Positions 45,788 through 55,257 of a stretch of DNA of 64,000 nucleotides are shown one piece after another. Source of the DNA: Xanthomonas cucurbitae (GTDB lineage: Bacteria; Pseudomonadota; Gammaproteobacteria; Xanthomonadales; Xanthomonadaceae); the NCBI RefSeq assembly GCF_002939885.1, contig NZ_MDED01000002.1, positions 124,001 through 188,000 of the forward strand. Direction: 5' to 3'. A model generated the notes under the pieces. The model saw only the letters and a program-made list of their open reading frames with translations, searched no databases and had not been told where the DNA came from. The position numbers and the translations under genes are program-made. Position 1 is the stretch's first letter. Each line of letters begins with the position of its first letter.

Positions 45788-46384
45788 ATGAAGAATTCCC
45801 TGCTGGCCCTCGGCCTTCTCGCAGCCCTGCCGTTTGCGGCCTCCGCTGCTGAAAACATCTCCTACAACTTCGTCGAAGGCGACTACGTGCGCACGCCGAC
45901 CGAAGGCCGCGACGCGGATGGCTGGGGCGTGAAGGCCTCGTACGCCGTCGCTCCGAACTTCCACGTGTTCGGCGATTACAGCAAGCAGAACGCCGACACC
46001 AACAACAGCGTGTTCGAAAGCTCCAACTCCGACTTCCAGCAGTGGGGCGTTGGCGTGGGCTTCAACCACGAGATCGCCACCAGCACCGACTTCCTGGCAC
46101 GCGTTGCATACCGCCGCCTGGATCTGGACACCCCGAACATCAACTTCGACGGCTACAGCGTGGAAGCCGGCCTGCGTAACGCGTTCGGCGAACACTTCGA
46201 AGTCTATGCCCTGGCTGGCTACGAAGACTTCTCCCGGAAGCGTGGCGTCGATCTCGGCGACAACTTCTACGGCCGCCTCGGCGCCCAGGTGAAGTTGAAC
46301 CAGAACTGGGGCATCAACGGCGACATCCGCATGGATGGCGACGGCAACAAAGAATGGTCGGTCGGCCCGCGCTTCAGCTGGTAA
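45788..46384 (+). CDS. ax21: Ax21-family outer-membrane beta-barrel protein
   Basis: A 198-residue secreted beta-barrel. The signal peptide covers residues 1-20 (MKNSLLALGLLAALPFAASA) and the mature protein starts AENISYNFVEGDYVRTP, one conservative change from the peptide named axYS22 in the Ax21 literature, whose immune-signalling claims were largely retracted. Alternating polar/hydrophobic strands and a C-terminal aromatic (PRFSW) fit insertion by the BAM complex. Its true role is an abundant outer-membrane/vesicle protein of unsettled function. A strong terminator follows, so it is monocistronic. Confidence 0.9.
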   Translation: MKNSLLALGLLAALPFAASAAENISYNFVEGDYVRTPTEGRDADGWGVKASYAVAPNFHVFGDYSKQNADTNNSVFESSNSDFQQWGVGVGFNHEIATSTDFLARVAYRRLDLDTPNINFDGYSVEAGLRNAFGEHFEVYALAGYEDFSRKRGVDLGDNFYGRLGAQVKLNQNWGINGDIRMDGDGNKEWSVGPRFSW

Positions 46385-46430
46385 GCCGCTCGTTTGACTG
46401 CAACGCGACCTCTCTCCCGCGTTGCATCGG

Positions 46431-46463
46431 AAGCCCGGTCCCCCGACCGGGCTTCTTTCTTTT
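46431..46463 (+). terminator. Rho-independent terminator of ax21
   Basis: AAGCCCGGTC (46431-46440) pairs perfectly with GACCGGGCTT (46445-46454) across a CCCC loop, followed by CTTTCTTTT. It is the clearest intrinsic terminator in the window, 47 bases after the stop codon. Confidence 0.92.
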
Positions 46464-46593
46464 GGGCGATCGGTTGCGATAACGCGCTGCCGCCATCCAT
46501 GCAAAGGACGACCGGCAGACGGACGACCGGCAATGCCGGGCGCTTGCCTGGGTCCGATCTCGATCCGCCGGACCGGGGGACAATGCGCTGGAC

Positions 46594-47619
46594 TCAGGTG
46601 AACAGGGTCTGCGGATACTCGGGCTTGCGCTCACGCGCCAGCAGGCCCTTCAACCCGGCCTCGGGGGTGATTTCCCCATGCAGGACGGCGCGCACGGCGT
46701 TGGAGATCGGCAGTTCGATACCGTGCTGTTCGGCCTGGCGCATGACTTCATCGGCGGTCTGCACCGACTCCACCACCTGGCCGATCTCGCGGATCGCATC
46801 GTTCAGGCTCTGTCCCCGTCCCAACGCCAGGCCCAGTCGCCGGTTGCGCGACAGATCGCCGGTGCAGGTCAGCACCAGATCGCCCAGCCCGGCCAGCCCC
46901 ATCAGGGTTTCCGGGCGCGCACCGATCACCGCGGCCAGGCGCAGCATTTCGTTCAGGCCACGGGTAATCAGACCGGCGCGCGCGTTGAGGCCCAGCTGCA
47001 TGCCATCGGCCACGCCGGTGGCCACGGCCAGCACGTTCTTCATCGCGCCACCCAGCTCGGCACCCACCATGTCGTCGCCGGTATAGGCGCGGAAGGTGGG
47101 GCCATGCATCGCATCGGCCACGACCTGCGCAAACGCCGCATCGTCGCCATGCACGGTGATGGCGGTCGGCAAGCCCAGGGTGACCTCTTTGGCAAAAGAC
47201 GGCCCGGTGACCACGGCCAGTGGAACGGCCGGGCCGAGCAGGTCGCGCGCCACTTCATGCAGGAAGCGTCCGGAACCCGGTTCAAAGCCCTTAGTCGCCC
47301 ATGCCACGCCAGCGTTGGCCGGACGCAACGGAGCGATCAGCCGGATGGTTTCGGTAAACGCATGCGAGGGCACTACCACCAGGATCCAGCTCGCATCGGC
47401 AATGGCCGACTGCAGATCGGTGGTGGCGCGCAGCGTGTCCGGCAACGCGATGCCGGGCAGATAGCGCGCGTTCTCGTGGCGGCGGTCGATGGCATCCACC
47501 ATCGCCGCATCACGCCCCCACAGCACGGTCGAGTGACCGTGCCTTGCCAGGAGCGCGGCCAAGGCCGTGCCCCAGGAACCGGCGCCGAGAATGGCGATCT
47601 TGTGGGTCGAATCGCTCAT
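46594..47619 (-). CDS. gpsA: Glycerol-3-phosphate dehydrogenase [NAD(P)+]
   Basis: A 341-residue two-domain dehydrogenase with the nucleotide loop [12 protein letters not shown] (residues 9-20), the catalytic lysine in [13 protein letters not shown], and [10 protein letters not shown] and GPSFAKEV substrate-side motifs. It reduces dihydroxyacetone phosphate to sn-glycerol-3-phosphate, the backbone for phospholipids. It follows secB with a 15-bp gap, the usual secB-gpsA order, so they form an operon. The start is the ATG at 47619. Confidence 0.96.
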   Translation of the reverse strand: MSDSTHKIAILGAGSWGTALAALLARHGHSTVLWGRDAAMVDAIDRRHENARYLPGIALPDTLRATTDLQSAIADASWILVVVPSHAFTETIRLIAPLRPANAGVAWATKGFEPGSGRFLHEVARDLLGPAVPLAVVTGPSFAKEVTLGLPTAITVHGDDAAFAQVVADAMHGPTFRAYTGDDMVGAELGGAMKNVLAVATGVADGMQLGLNARAGLITRGLNEMLRLAAVIGARPETLMGLAGLGDLVLTCTGDLSRNRRLGLALGRGQSLNDAIREIGQVVESVQTADEVMRQAEQHGIELPISNAVRAVLHGEITPEAGLKGLLARERKPEYPQTLFT

Positions 47620-47634
47620 CGGCGCAACCGCGGT

Positions 47635-48150
47635 TCAGGCGTTGCCGGCCGGCTCGGAATCGGCCAGCGAGGTGCCTTCGCCCTGCGAGCGCTGGCGCAG
47701 GGTTTCTGCGTACAGGGCTTCGAAGTTGATCGGCTGCAGGTAGAACGGCGGGAAGCCGCCGGCCTGGATCAGGTCGCTGACCAGGGTGCGCACGTACGGG
47801 AACAGGATGTTCGGGCACTGGGTGCCGAGCAGCACGTCGATCGCCTGCGGCTCCAGGCCGACCAGGCCGAACACACCGGCCTGCTGCACTTCGGCCACAT
47901 ACGCGGTCTTGCCGCCGGCGGTGCAGGTCAGGGTCACGGCCAGCACGACTTCAAAGGCGTTGTCGTTGAGGCGCTGCACCTTCTGATTGAGGTTCAGCTG
48001 CAGCTCGGGCTGGTTGGCATCGTTGAACACGGCCGGGGCGTTGGGCGACTCGAAAGAAACGTCCTTGACGTAAATCTTTTCGATGGTGAAGGCGGGGCCA
48101 GCAGCGGTATCGGCCGGCGCAGCGGCGCCGTTGAGGGTTTCGTCGGACAT
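47635..48150 (-). CDS. secB: Export chaperone SecB
   Basis: A 171-residue SecB: after a short Ala-rich N-terminus comes [19 protein letters not shown] (about residues 21-39), [28 protein letters not shown] and [16 protein letters not shown], all family hallmarks. It is a cytoplasmic homotetramer that keeps preproteins unfolded and delivers them to SecA. The start is the ATG at 48150. It is the upstream partner of gpsA; the rhodanese gene lies 109 bp upstream in the same direction, so all three may be one unit. Confidence 0.96.
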   Translation of the reverse strand: MSDETLNGAAAPADTAAGPAFTIEKIYVKDVSFESPNAPAVFNDANQPELQLNLNQKVQRLNDNAFEVVLAVTLTCTAGGKTAYVAEVQQAGVFGLVGLEPQAIDVLLGTQCPNILFPYVRTLVSDLIQAGGFPPFYLQPINFEALYAETLRQRSQGEGTSLADSEPAGNA

Positions 48151-48259
48151 TCCTAACTCCAGAAAACGGTTCGGTGGGTGCAACGTTGAGTGATGCAGAG
48201 GTGAAAACGCGAGTATCTCACGCAAGCAATGGGGGCTTGGGGACGCCGCACAAGGCCGA

Positions 48260-48694
48260 TCAACGGCCCTTGATCAAGGGCAACTCGGCCATCTGCCAGG
48301 CAGCCACGCCGCCATCGAGCCAGTACACCTGTTCGAAGCCGGCCTTTTTCAGCGTCTTGGCAGCGCCTGCAGAGGCATTGCCGCTGCGGCACACGACCAC
48401 CACCGGCGACGCCTTGGCGTTGGCCAGCAGCTTGCCGGCTGGGTCGAACTTGGCCAGCGCCACGTTGCGGCTACCGGCGATATGGCCTTTTTCGAAATCG
48501 ACCGCGGGCGACAGATCGATCACCAAGGCGTTTTCGCTGTTGATGAGCCGGGTCAGCTCGGCCGGCTTGAGTGCGCGATAGCCGCGAAACAGGCGCGCGA
48601 CCTCGGTCACGATCAGGGCGATGGTCAGACCCACCAGGGCCAGCGACAGCATGGGGTTGCGGCCGACAAAGGCCTGCAGCTCTTCGAAATTCAC
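48260..48694 (-). CDS. Membrane-anchored rhodanese-domain protein
   Basis: A 144-residue protein: one N-terminal transmembrane helix (about 15-37, [21 protein letters not shown]) followed by a single rhodanese domain (about 45-140) with active-site C102 in [11 protein letters not shown]. Rhodaneses carry persulfide sulfur; the anchored YibN-type proteins sit beside secB in many gammaproteobacteria, as here. The start is a GTG at 48694 (VNFEELQAF); no good ATG exists in the right place and the frame upstream is not coding-like. Confidence 0.85.
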   Translation of the reverse strand: MNFEELQAFVGRNPMLSLALVGLTIALIVTEVARLFRGYRALKPAELTRLINSENALVIDLSPAVDFEKGHIAGSRNVALAKFDPAGKLLANAKASPVVVVCRSGNASAGAAKTLKKAGFEQVYWLDGGVAAWQMAELPLIKGR

Positions 48695-48770
48695 GGGATC
48701 AGGGTCAGGCGAGCGGGCGGGAATTGTCGCACAGCTGGCGCGCGCGACGGCCAGCGGGCGCCACGGCCGG

Positions 48771-49208
48771 CTACTGGCCCTTCCACAGATCAGGCAGGCC
48801 GTTGGCCAGCCACCAGCGTTTGCGTTCGGCATCCCAGCGCCAGATCTCGATGCTGCGCACCAGCCGCTCGGACTGGGTATTGCGGTTGATGACGCGCAAT
48901 TCCACTTCACGGCGCAGGTCGCCACCGGGGTCTTCGCCGGCGCGCAGCTCGCGATAACCGGAGATCTGGATCTGCTCATAGCGCGAGCGTTCCAGGTCGC
49001 TGAGCGGATGCGCCTGCGCATAGGACGGTTCGACAAAGCCCTGGGCTGCATCGAAATCGCTCCAGCGCACCGCCGCCGTATAGGCCGCCCGCGTGGTTTC
49101 CAGTGCGCGCGCCTGCGCCCGGCTGCCGGCAGTGGCCAGCCCGCTCAGCATCACCAGGCCCAGCAGGACCATCGCTCCAATGACTGCACGCATCCGCCCA
49201 ATCCGCAT
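48771..49208 (-). CDS. Secreted protein of unknown function (about 145 residues)
   Basis: Starts with a signal peptide or anchor (MRAVIGAMVLLGLVMLSGLATAG) and continues as a soluble alpha/beta protein with conserved-looking AAVRWSDFDAAQGFVEPSYA and ISGYRELRAGEDPGG segments, ending SIEIWRWDAERKRWWLANG. The layout is like small NTF2-fold envelope proteins, which is only a guess. Two ATGs (49208, 49193) are possible. The start sits 1 bp after the stop of the upstream thioesterase-like gene, so they are co-transcribed. Confidence 0.65.
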   Translation of the reverse strand: MRIGRMRAVIGAMVLLGLVMLSGLATAGSRAQARALETTRAAYTAAVRWSDFDAAQGFVEPSYAQAHPLSDLERSRYEQIQISGYRELRAGEDPGGDLRREVELRVINRNTQSERLVRSIEIWRWDAERKRWWLANGLPDLWKGQ

Positions 49209-49209
49209 C

Positions 49210-49680
49210 CTACCGCTTCGGGAACGCCACGAAACGTCCGCTCAGGGTCGCCGCAGCGGTGCCCGACCCCAGCGCGATCTGCGCACGCATGCCGATCCGC
49301 GCCTTGCCGCGCTGGCGGAAGGTGGCCAGGAACGTCTCCCAGCCACCCGGTTCGGAGGGCGCCGCGTCGGCCACCAGCTCTTCGTAGACCGGCGCCACGT
49401 AACGCAGCTGGCTATCGGCCACATAGACGTCGGCGGCGTGCCCGGCCAGTTGCAGTTGCAGGGTCAGCCAGCCCCAGCCGGACAGCGTCATCAGCGAGGC
49501 CAGGCTGCCCCCGAACGCATTGGCCTTGTCGTTGACGTTGGCCTGCAACGGCGCACGCAGGCGCAGCGCGCCATCGTGCAATCCATCGACGGCGATGCCC
49601 ATCGACAGCACCGGCGGCATGGCGATGAACTGCTGCTGCAGCGACTGCAGGGCGGAGGCAAGCGTGCACGAAGAGGTCAT
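49210..49680 (-). CDS. Hotdog-fold thioesterase-like protein (YiiD C-terminal type)
   Basis: A 156-residue single hotdog domain: GIAVDGLHDGALRLRAPLQA, then the helix entry ANVNDKANAFGGSLASLMTLSG (about 48-69), and later strands DVYVADSQLRYVAPV and GKARIGMRAQI. This matches the YiiD C-terminal/thioesterase-like family of putative acyl-thioester hydrolases. Substrate unknown. The start is the ATG at 49680; an in-frame TTG lies two codons upstream. Confidence 0.75.
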   Translation of the reverse strand: MTSSCTLASALQSLQQQFIAMPPVLSMGIAVDGLHDGALRLRAPLQANVNDKANAFGGSLASLMTLSGWGWLTLQLQLAGHAADVYVADSQLRYVAPVYEELVADAAPSEPGGWETFLATFRQRGKARIGMRAQIALGSGTAAATLSGRFVAFPKR

Positions 49681-49889
49681 CGACAAGAGCTGGGAAAGCG
49701 GCGAAGGGCGGCATCATGCCGCAATGTCCGCCAAGCGTGTTGTGCTGGCGCTCGACATGCGGTACCGCATGGTGAACGAGGACGGGATGGCGGCGGCGCG
49801 CGGGATCGGCATTCATCAGCATTCAGTGCTGAACCGGCACAGGCATGGCCGATGCGCCTGCAACGGTGCCGCTCTCGCATAATCGCGGT

Positions 49890-50663
49890 ATGACCCGGCC
49901 CCTTACCACCGACGCTTGGACCCTGATCTCGCTGCGACCCAGCGGCGAGCATGCAGCGCTGCGACGAGCCGCCGCACGGCACGATGGGCGCCTACTTGCG
50001 CTATCGCCGTGGCGGCTGCAGACCGACGACAGCGACCAGGCCCGCGCCGCGTTGCAGCTGGCACTCCAGGCGCCGATCGCGCTGTTCACCAGCCCGGCGG
50101 CGGTACGCGCCGCGCATCGGCTGGTGCCGCTGCGGCGGCCGCCACAAGCGCACTGGGTCAGCGTCGGCGAAGGCACCGCGCGCGCATTGCATGCCTGCGG
50201 AGTCGATCGCGTGGTGCGCCCGCAACGCATGGACAGCGAAGGCCTGCTGGCATTGCCACTGTTCCAGCCGCCGCTGCAGGCGGTGGGGCTGGTCACCGCG
50301 CCAGGCGGGCGCGGCATGCTCGCACCGGCACTGGAACAACGCGGCGCCCGCCTCCTGCGCGCCGATGTCTATCGCCGCATCGCCGTGCCGCTGCGCCGCT
50401 CGGCGGCACCAGCGTTGATGGAGGCACTGCCGCGCAGCGTCCTGGCCCTGAGCAGTGCCGAGGCACTGGCATTGGTCCTGCATCAGTTGCCGAGCACAGT
50501 GGTCGCGGCATGGCGTCAGCGGCCGGTGGTGGCCTCCAGCGAGCGCATGCTGGCAGCGGCACGGACTGCAGGCTTCCAGCACACAACGCGCGCTGCCGGT
50601 CCACTGCCGATGCAACTGGCCGCTGCCGCTGCCGCCGTCGTGACATCGTCGCAACCTTGCTGA
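49890..50663 (+). CDS. hemD: Uroporphyrinogen-III synthase
   Basis: A 257-residue bilobed HemD-fold protein. The family is sequence-poor, but SLRPSGEHAALRRAAARHDG at the start, IALFTSPAAVRA (about 65-76), VGEGTARAL and the LALSSAEALALVLHQL region in the second lobe are recognisable. It closes and inverts ring D of hydroxymethylbilane to make uroporphyrinogen III for haem. Followed by hemX and hemY in the usual gammaproteobacterial order; hemC is not in this run. The start is the ATG at 49890. Confidence 0.88.
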   Translation: MTRPLTTDAWTLISLRPSGEHAALRRAAARHDGRLLALSPWRLQTDDSDQARAALQLALQAPIALFTSPAAVRAAHRLVPLRRPPQAHWVSVGEGTARALHACGVDRVVRPQRMDSEGLLALPLFQPPLQAVGLVTAPGGRGMLAPALEQRGARLLRADVYRRIAVPLRRSAAPALMEALPRSVLALSSAEALALVLHQLPSTVVAAWRQRPVVASSERMLAAARTAGFQHTTRAAGPLPMQLAAAAAAVVTSSQPC

Positions 50664-50766
50664 ACTGCAGGCCCAGGCACAGCTTGCGAGCGTCTGCCGG
50701 GGCACGCCATGCTGTGGCCGATGACGGCGGTGCCCGCGCCGGTCGTGACCGCTCGAGGATGTCCGA

Positions 50767-51744
50767 ATGACCCCACTGTCCACTCCTGCGCGACGTGTCC
50801 CCTGGACCTGGCTGCTACTCGCGCTGGTGGTGGCTGCGGTGGGCGCGGCGCTGTTGCTCGGCTGGCGCGCATGGCAAGGCTACCAGGCGGCGCAGCTGCA
50901 GGCCGCCCAGGCGCAGCAGCAGCGTTGGGACGGCACGCAGCAACTGCTGCAAACGCTGCGACGCGATCAACGCCTGGCCAACGAGCGCCTGCAGGATGCG
51001 GCCGCCACCAACCGCGTCCTGCGCGACGAAATGCTGGGTTTGAGCCAGCGCAGCGCTCTGCTCGAAGAGACGGTGCAGAAGTTGGCAGATCCCAACCGCC
51101 ATGGTGCGCAGGCCCTGCGGCTGGATGAAGTGGAACTGCTGCTGCGGCTGGGCCAGCAGCGGCTGAGCATCGCCGGCGACGCCGATGGTGCACGCCGTGC
51201 CTACGCCCTGGCCAACGGGGCGCTCAACGGCATTGACGATCCGGGCTATCTCAATCTGCGCCAGGCGCTGGTGCAGGAGCGCGATGCGCTCGATCGCCTC
51301 GGCATCGGTCCGCAGGCCCAGGTTGGGCATGCACTGGACCAGCTGGCCGCCGATCTGCAACGCCTGCCGGAGCGTTCTGCGGCTGTTGGCGACGCGCCGC
51401 GGCCGTGGTGGCAGAAGGCGCTGGCGCCGCTGGTGGAGATCGCCCCCAGCCGCGGCCAGGTGGTGCTCACCGGCAGCGAACGCCACGCCGCCGAGGATGC
51501 GGTGCAGATCGAAATCAGCCTGGCACGCGCCGCCGCCGAGCGCGGCGATGCCGACGGTGTTGCGCAGGCGTTGCGCCGCGTCGATACCTGGATGACCCGG
51601 CGGTGGCCGGATTCGGCGCAACGCCGCCAGCTGCGCGCACGCCTGCGCACGCTGCAACAAGCACCACTGCGTCCGCGCCTGCCGGAACTGGGCACCACCC
51701 TGCTGCAATTGCAGGCCATGCGTGAAGGGAGATCCAACCAATGA
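50767..51744 (+). CDS. hemX: HemX-family membrane protein
   Basis: A 325-residue protein with one N-terminal transmembrane helix (about 13-34, TWLLLALVVAAVGAALLLGW), a long Gln/Ala-rich coiled coil (about 40-115) and a helical periplasmic domain. It corresponds to the HemX protein, annotated historically as a uroporphyrinogen-III methyltransferase-like protein, although it lacks the methyltransferase fold. Its role in haem synthesis is not established. It overlaps hemY by 4 bp (ATGA). Confidence 0.85.
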   Translation: MTPLSTPARRVPWTWLLLALVVAAVGAALLLGWRAWQGYQAAQLQAAQAQQQRWDGTQQLLQTLRRDQRLANERLQDAAATNRVLRDEMLGLSQRSALLEETVQKLADPNRHGAQALRLDEVELLLRLGQQRLSIAGDADGARRAYALANGALNGIDDPGYLNLRQALVQERDALDRLGIGPQAQVGHALDQLAADLQRLPERSAAVGDAPRPWWQKALAPLVEIAPSRGQVVLTGSERHAAEDAVQIEISLARAAAERGDADGVAQALRRVDTWMTRRWPDSAQRRQLRARLRTLQQAPLRPRLPELGTTLLQLQAMREGRSNQ

Positions 51745-53006
51745 AAGCGATGCGTACCGTTCTGATCCTGCTGGTTGCCGTGGCGCTGGGCGTGCTCGGT
51801 GCGCAATGGCTGTCGCACCAGACCAGCTACGACCTGGGCAACGTGGTGGTCAGCGTGGGCGGCAACGATTACCGCGCCGCCATGCCGCAGGCGGTGCTGA
51901 TCCTGGTGATCGCGCTGCTGGTGCTGTGGTTGCTGTGGACCTTGGTCAGCCTGCCGTTCCGCGTCTGGGGCACGTACCGTCGCAAGCAGGGCCGTGCGCG
52001 CCTGATCGAAGGCCTGCGCGCCGCCGATCACGGCCAATGGCAGCGCGCCGAGCGCCTGCTGGTCAACGCCAGCGAGGACGAGGACGTCAGCGGGATTGCG
52101 CTGGCCAGCGCGGTGCGGGTGGCCGATGCGCGCGGCGACGAAGCGGCGGCCAATGCGCTGGCCCAACAGTTGGCCGAGCGCGATCCCACTGCGCACGCCC
52201 TGTTGCAGGGCGAACGCCATCTGGCACGTCAGCATCCAATCGAGGCGATCAATGCGCTGGACAGTGCCGCCGCGCAGCCGCTGCCGGCCCGTGGCCTGCT
52301 GCTGCGCACCCACGCGCTGACCCAGATCGGGCGCGCCGACGAAGCCTATGGTCAACTGGGCGCCCTGCGCCAGCAGGCGGTACTGGCGCCGGAGGCGTAT
52401 AGCGCATTGGAGGCCACGCTGGCCGAACAGACCCTGCTGCAGGCCGGCGACGCCAATGCGCTGGCCGAACGCTGGGAAGCCTTGCCGAAGACGCTGCGGA
52501 CCCTGCCGGCCATCGTGGCCGCCTATGCACAGCGTGCGGCCGTGCTGCACTGGGACGATGCCGCCGTGCACAGCCTGGAACAGGCGCTGGATACGCAATG
52601 GGACGAAGCACTGGTGCGCCTGTACGGAGTGCTGCCGCTGGAAAAATATGATTCGCGCCGTGCCAGCGCGCAGCGTTGGCTGACCCAGTATCCCGACAGC
52701 CCGGGCTTGCTGTTGACGCTGGCCCGCCTGGCGCGCCACCAGCAGCAGTGGTCGCAGGCCGAAGAGTTCCTGCATCGCGCACTCGCCCAGGGTGCCGGTA
52801 GCGAGGCCTGGGAAGAACTGGGACATGGGTTTGCCGCTGCTGGCGAGCTGCTGGCGGCGCAGCATTGCTACGCCAATGCCCTACGCGCGGCACGCGGCGA
52901 GCCGGTGATTGAGGGCATGCCGCAGCCATCGCACCATGGGACGCTAGTCGCGGTAGGGACCCTGCCCGCAGCCGATCCGCTGGCGCCGGATGAACGCCTG
53001 CCTTGA
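51741..53006 (+). CDS. hemY: HemY N-terminal / TPR-containing membrane protein
   Basis: A 421-residue protein with two N-terminal membrane helices (about 5-22 and 47-70), the HemY signature YRRKQGRARLIEGLRAADHG and a run of TPR-like helical pairs through the rest. This is the proteobacterial HemY, a haem-operon protein of unclear function, not protoporphyrinogen oxidase (also called HemY in Bacillus). Translationally coupled to hemX. Confidence 0.88.
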   Translation: MKAMRTVLILLVAVALGVLGAQWLSHQTSYDLGNVVVSVGGNDYRAAMPQAVLILVIALLVLWLLWTLVSLPFRVWGTYRRKQGRARLIEGLRAADHGQWQRAERLLVNASEDEDVSGIALASAVRVADARGDEAAANALAQQLAERDPTAHALLQGERHLARQHPIEAINALDSAAAQPLPARGLLLRTHALTQIGRADEAYGQLGALRQQAVLAPEAYSALEATLAEQTLLQAGDANALAERWEALPKTLRTLPAIVAAYAQRAAVLHWDDAAVHSLEQALDTQWDEALVRLYGVLPLEKYDSRRASAQRWLTQYPDSPGLLLTLARLARHQQQWSQAEEFLHRALAQGAGSEAWEELGHGFAAAGELLAAQHCYANALRAARGEPVIEGMPQPSHHGTLVAVGTLPAADPLAPDERLP

Positions 53007-53198
53007 TTGGCGTGCGCCGCGCCCGGCGACGGCGCGGTGTGCGCAGGAGCTGGCTGGCGGTGACTGAAACGCAGAGGCATCCGTTCGTATTGGCGCTGCG
53101 ATAGCGCCCGGTTCAAGCATGCACGCACGCATGCGGAGGGAAGGATTCGACGCCTTGCGCCGCCCTGCACAGGCGCGGGAATCTGCCGCAGCGCCGGA

Positions 53199-53744
53199 TC
53201 AATCGCCGCGCAAGGCCTCCGGCGGCGGCGGTGGCAACGTATCCAGGAACGCATCGCAGGCGCCGAGATAACGGGCCTGGTGATGATCGACCAATCGCGG
53301 CGACAACACCCGCGATCCCAGCCTGCCCACCAGCAGCATCGCCGCCATCACCGCGCTACCGATCACCCAGCGGAACTCGCTGTGCAGCGACAGGCCGCAG
53401 ACCAGCAAGGCCAGCACCGAGGCCAGCGTCACGGCGACGTAGCGCACGCGACGACGCTCGTGCAGGCGACACAAGGTGAGCACATGCGGGCTGCGCTTGC
53501 GCAAGACGATCGCCAGGATCAGGTACGGCAGCACGCCCAGCAGCAGCGCGGCATAGATCACCGGGTGGTGCCAATGAAAGATGTAGCGACGCGGTGGCAT
53601 GTCCGCCGGCGCATTGCACTTGACGCAGCGCGGCGGCAGGTTGGCGCCCGGCGTGCACACCAATACATCGCCCTCGCGCCACACATCGCCCCGCACTGGC
53701 GTCAGGTAGAGGGTGGGTGGCTCGTGCTGTGCATCCTTGGACAT
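53199..53744 (-). CDS. Membrane protein of unknown function with a Cys-x2-Cys motif
   Basis: A 181-residue protein. An N-terminal soluble part contains C-V-K-C (PPRCVKCNAP, about 38-47), probably a small zinc site. Two hydrophobic stretches follow (about 60-80, HHPVIYAALLLGVLPYLILA, and 100-145) with a basic, Arg-rich connecting loop, then a Pro/Arg tail. No known family recognised. The start is the ATG at 53744; a longer frame to 53846 is translated from the repeat at 53767-53857 and is not credible. Convergent with hemY. Confidence 0.65.
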   Translation of the reverse strand: MSKDAQHEPPTLYLTPVRGDVWREGDVLVCTPGANLPPRCVKCNAPADMPPRRYIFHWHHPVIYAALLLGVLPYLILAIVLRKRSPHVLTLCRLHERRRVRYVAVTLASVLALLVCGLSLHSEFRWVIGSAVMAAMLLVGRLGSRVLSPRLVDHHQARYLGACDAFLDTLPPPPPEALRGD

Positions 53745-53766
53745 CCATGCGTCCTTGCAGGTTGGA

Positions 53767-53857
53767 GATTCGGGATTCGGGATTCGGGTTTGGGGATTGG
53801 GGATTCGCAAGAGCGGGTTTCGCCTTTGCGAATCCCGAATGCCCAATCCCCAATCCC
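53767..53857. repeat. GGGATTCGGGATTCG-type dispersed repeat, inverted arms
   Basis: The left arm holds three tandem GATTCGG units then GGTTTGGGGATTGGGGATTC; the right arm GCGAATCCCGAATGCCCAATC is the reverse complement in outline. This is the same repeat family as 21731-21753. It lies just upstream of the membrane-protein gene at 53744. Confidence 0.7.
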
Positions 53858-53873
53858 ACGCTGTGCAGCAGCG

Positions 53874-55169
53874 TCAGCGCTCGACGATCGCCACCACGCC
53901 CATGCCACCGGCGGTGCAGATCGAAATCAGCGCGCGGCCGCCGCCGCGTTCTTGCAGTTGCTTGGCGGCGGTGGCCACCACGCGTGCGCCGGTGGCGGCG
54001 AACGGGTGGCCGGTGGCCAGCGACGAACCCAACGGGTTGATCTTGTCCGGGTCGATGCGGCCCAGCGGCGCGTCCAGGCCCAGCCGCGTGCGGCAGTACT
54101 CCTCGCTCTCCCAGGCGCGCAGCGTGCACAGCACCTGCGCGGCGAAGGCTTCGTGGATTTCGTAGATGTCGAAGTCCTGCAGGCTCAGGCCCTGGCGCGC
54201 CAGCATCTGCGGCACCGCGATGGTCGGTGCCATCAGTAGGCCTTCGCCGTGCACGAAATCCACCGCCGCCACCTGCGCATCGCGCAGATAGGCCATCGGC
54301 GTATGGCCATGCGCCAGCGCCCAGGCTTCACTGGACAGCAGCACCGCAGCGGCCCCATCGGTGAGCGGGGTGGAATTGGCGGCGGTCAGGGTGCCGCGAC
54401 CGGACGTCTTGTCGAACGCCGGGCGCAACGTGGCGAGTTTTTCCAACGAGGTGTCCGCACGCAGGATGTTGTCGCGCGAGACGCCGCGAAACGGCGCGAT
54501 CAAGCCGTCGAAGAAACCGCGCTCATAGGCTGCGGCCAGCTTGTGGTGCGAGGCCACCGCCCATTCGTCCTGCGAATCGCGCGAGATGTTCCACTGCTTG
54601 GCCATGTCCTCGCAGTGGTCGCCCATGCGCTTACCGGTGCGCGGCTCGGCCACGCCGGGGAACTCGGGCTTGAGTTCGGCCAGCTTGAAACCGCGCAGCA
54701 GCGTCCTGAGCTTGTCGCCAGTGGCCTTGGCACGATTGGCAGCCATCAGGCGTGCGCGCAGCTTCTTGCCATAGACGATCGGCACTTCGGAGGTGGTGTC
54801 CGAGCCGCCGCCAATGCCCGAATCGATCTGGCCCAACGCGATCTTGTTGGCGATGGTGATGACCGAATCCAGGCTGGTGCCGCAGGCACGCTGCAAGGTC
54901 AGGCCCGGGGTCAGCGGCGACAGCCCGGACGACAACGCGGCCTCGCGCGCCAGGTTCCAGTCCGACGAATGCTTGATGACCGCGCCCATCGCCACTTCGC
55001 CCAGCTGCTGGCCGTGCAGCCCAAAGCGCTCGACCAGCGCGCCCAGCGTGCGCACCGACATGCCCAGGTTGCCCACGTCCGCATAGGCGGTGTTCTGGCG
55101 ACAGAACGGGATACGGACGCCACCCAGGATGGCGACGGGACGGGCTGCGGGCATCGGCTGACCTGGCAT
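53874..55169 (-). CDS. Acetyl-CoA acyltransferase (FadI-type thiolase)
   Basis: A 431-residue thiolase. The acyl-accepting cysteine is C96 in LQRACGTSLDS, the histidine-containing EIHEAFAAQVL motif follows late, and the C-terminal signature is GHPFAATGARVVATAAKQL with a final CTAGGMG cysteine. The length and the GHPFAATG form fit the FadI/trifunctional-type enzymes (about 436) rather than AtoB. It should cleave 3-ketoacyl-CoA in fatty-acid degradation. The start is taken at the ATG at 55169; a second ATG five codons later (55154) is equally possible. No fadJ partner is seen here. Confidence 0.87.
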   Translation of the reverse strand: MPGQPMPAARPVAILGGVRIPFCRQNTAYADVGNLGMSVRTLGALVERFGLHGQQLGEVAMGAVIKHSSDWNLAREAALSSGLSPLTPGLTLQRACGTSLDSVITIANKIALGQIDSGIGGGSDTTSEVPIVYGKKLRARLMAANRAKATGDKLRTLLRGFKLAELKPEFPGVAEPRTGKRMGDHCEDMAKQWNISRDSQDEWAVASHHKLAAAYERGFFDGLIAPFRGVSRDNILRADTSLEKLATLRPAFDKTSGRGTLTAANSTPLTDGAAAVLLSSEAWALAHGHTPMAYLRDAQVAAVDFVHGEGLLMAPTIAVPQMLARQGLSLQDFDIYEIHEAFAAQVLCTLRAWESEEYCRTRLGLDAPLGRIDPDKINPLGSSLATGHPFAATGARVVATAAKQLQERGGGRALISICTAGGMGVVAIVER

Positions 55170-55257
55170 GGAAGACTCGGGGACATGGCCTGCACAGGGC
55201 CGGCAGGCATAATGGTTGCAGTGTAGCTTCGACCCCGTGATGGGCCAACCGCGAATC

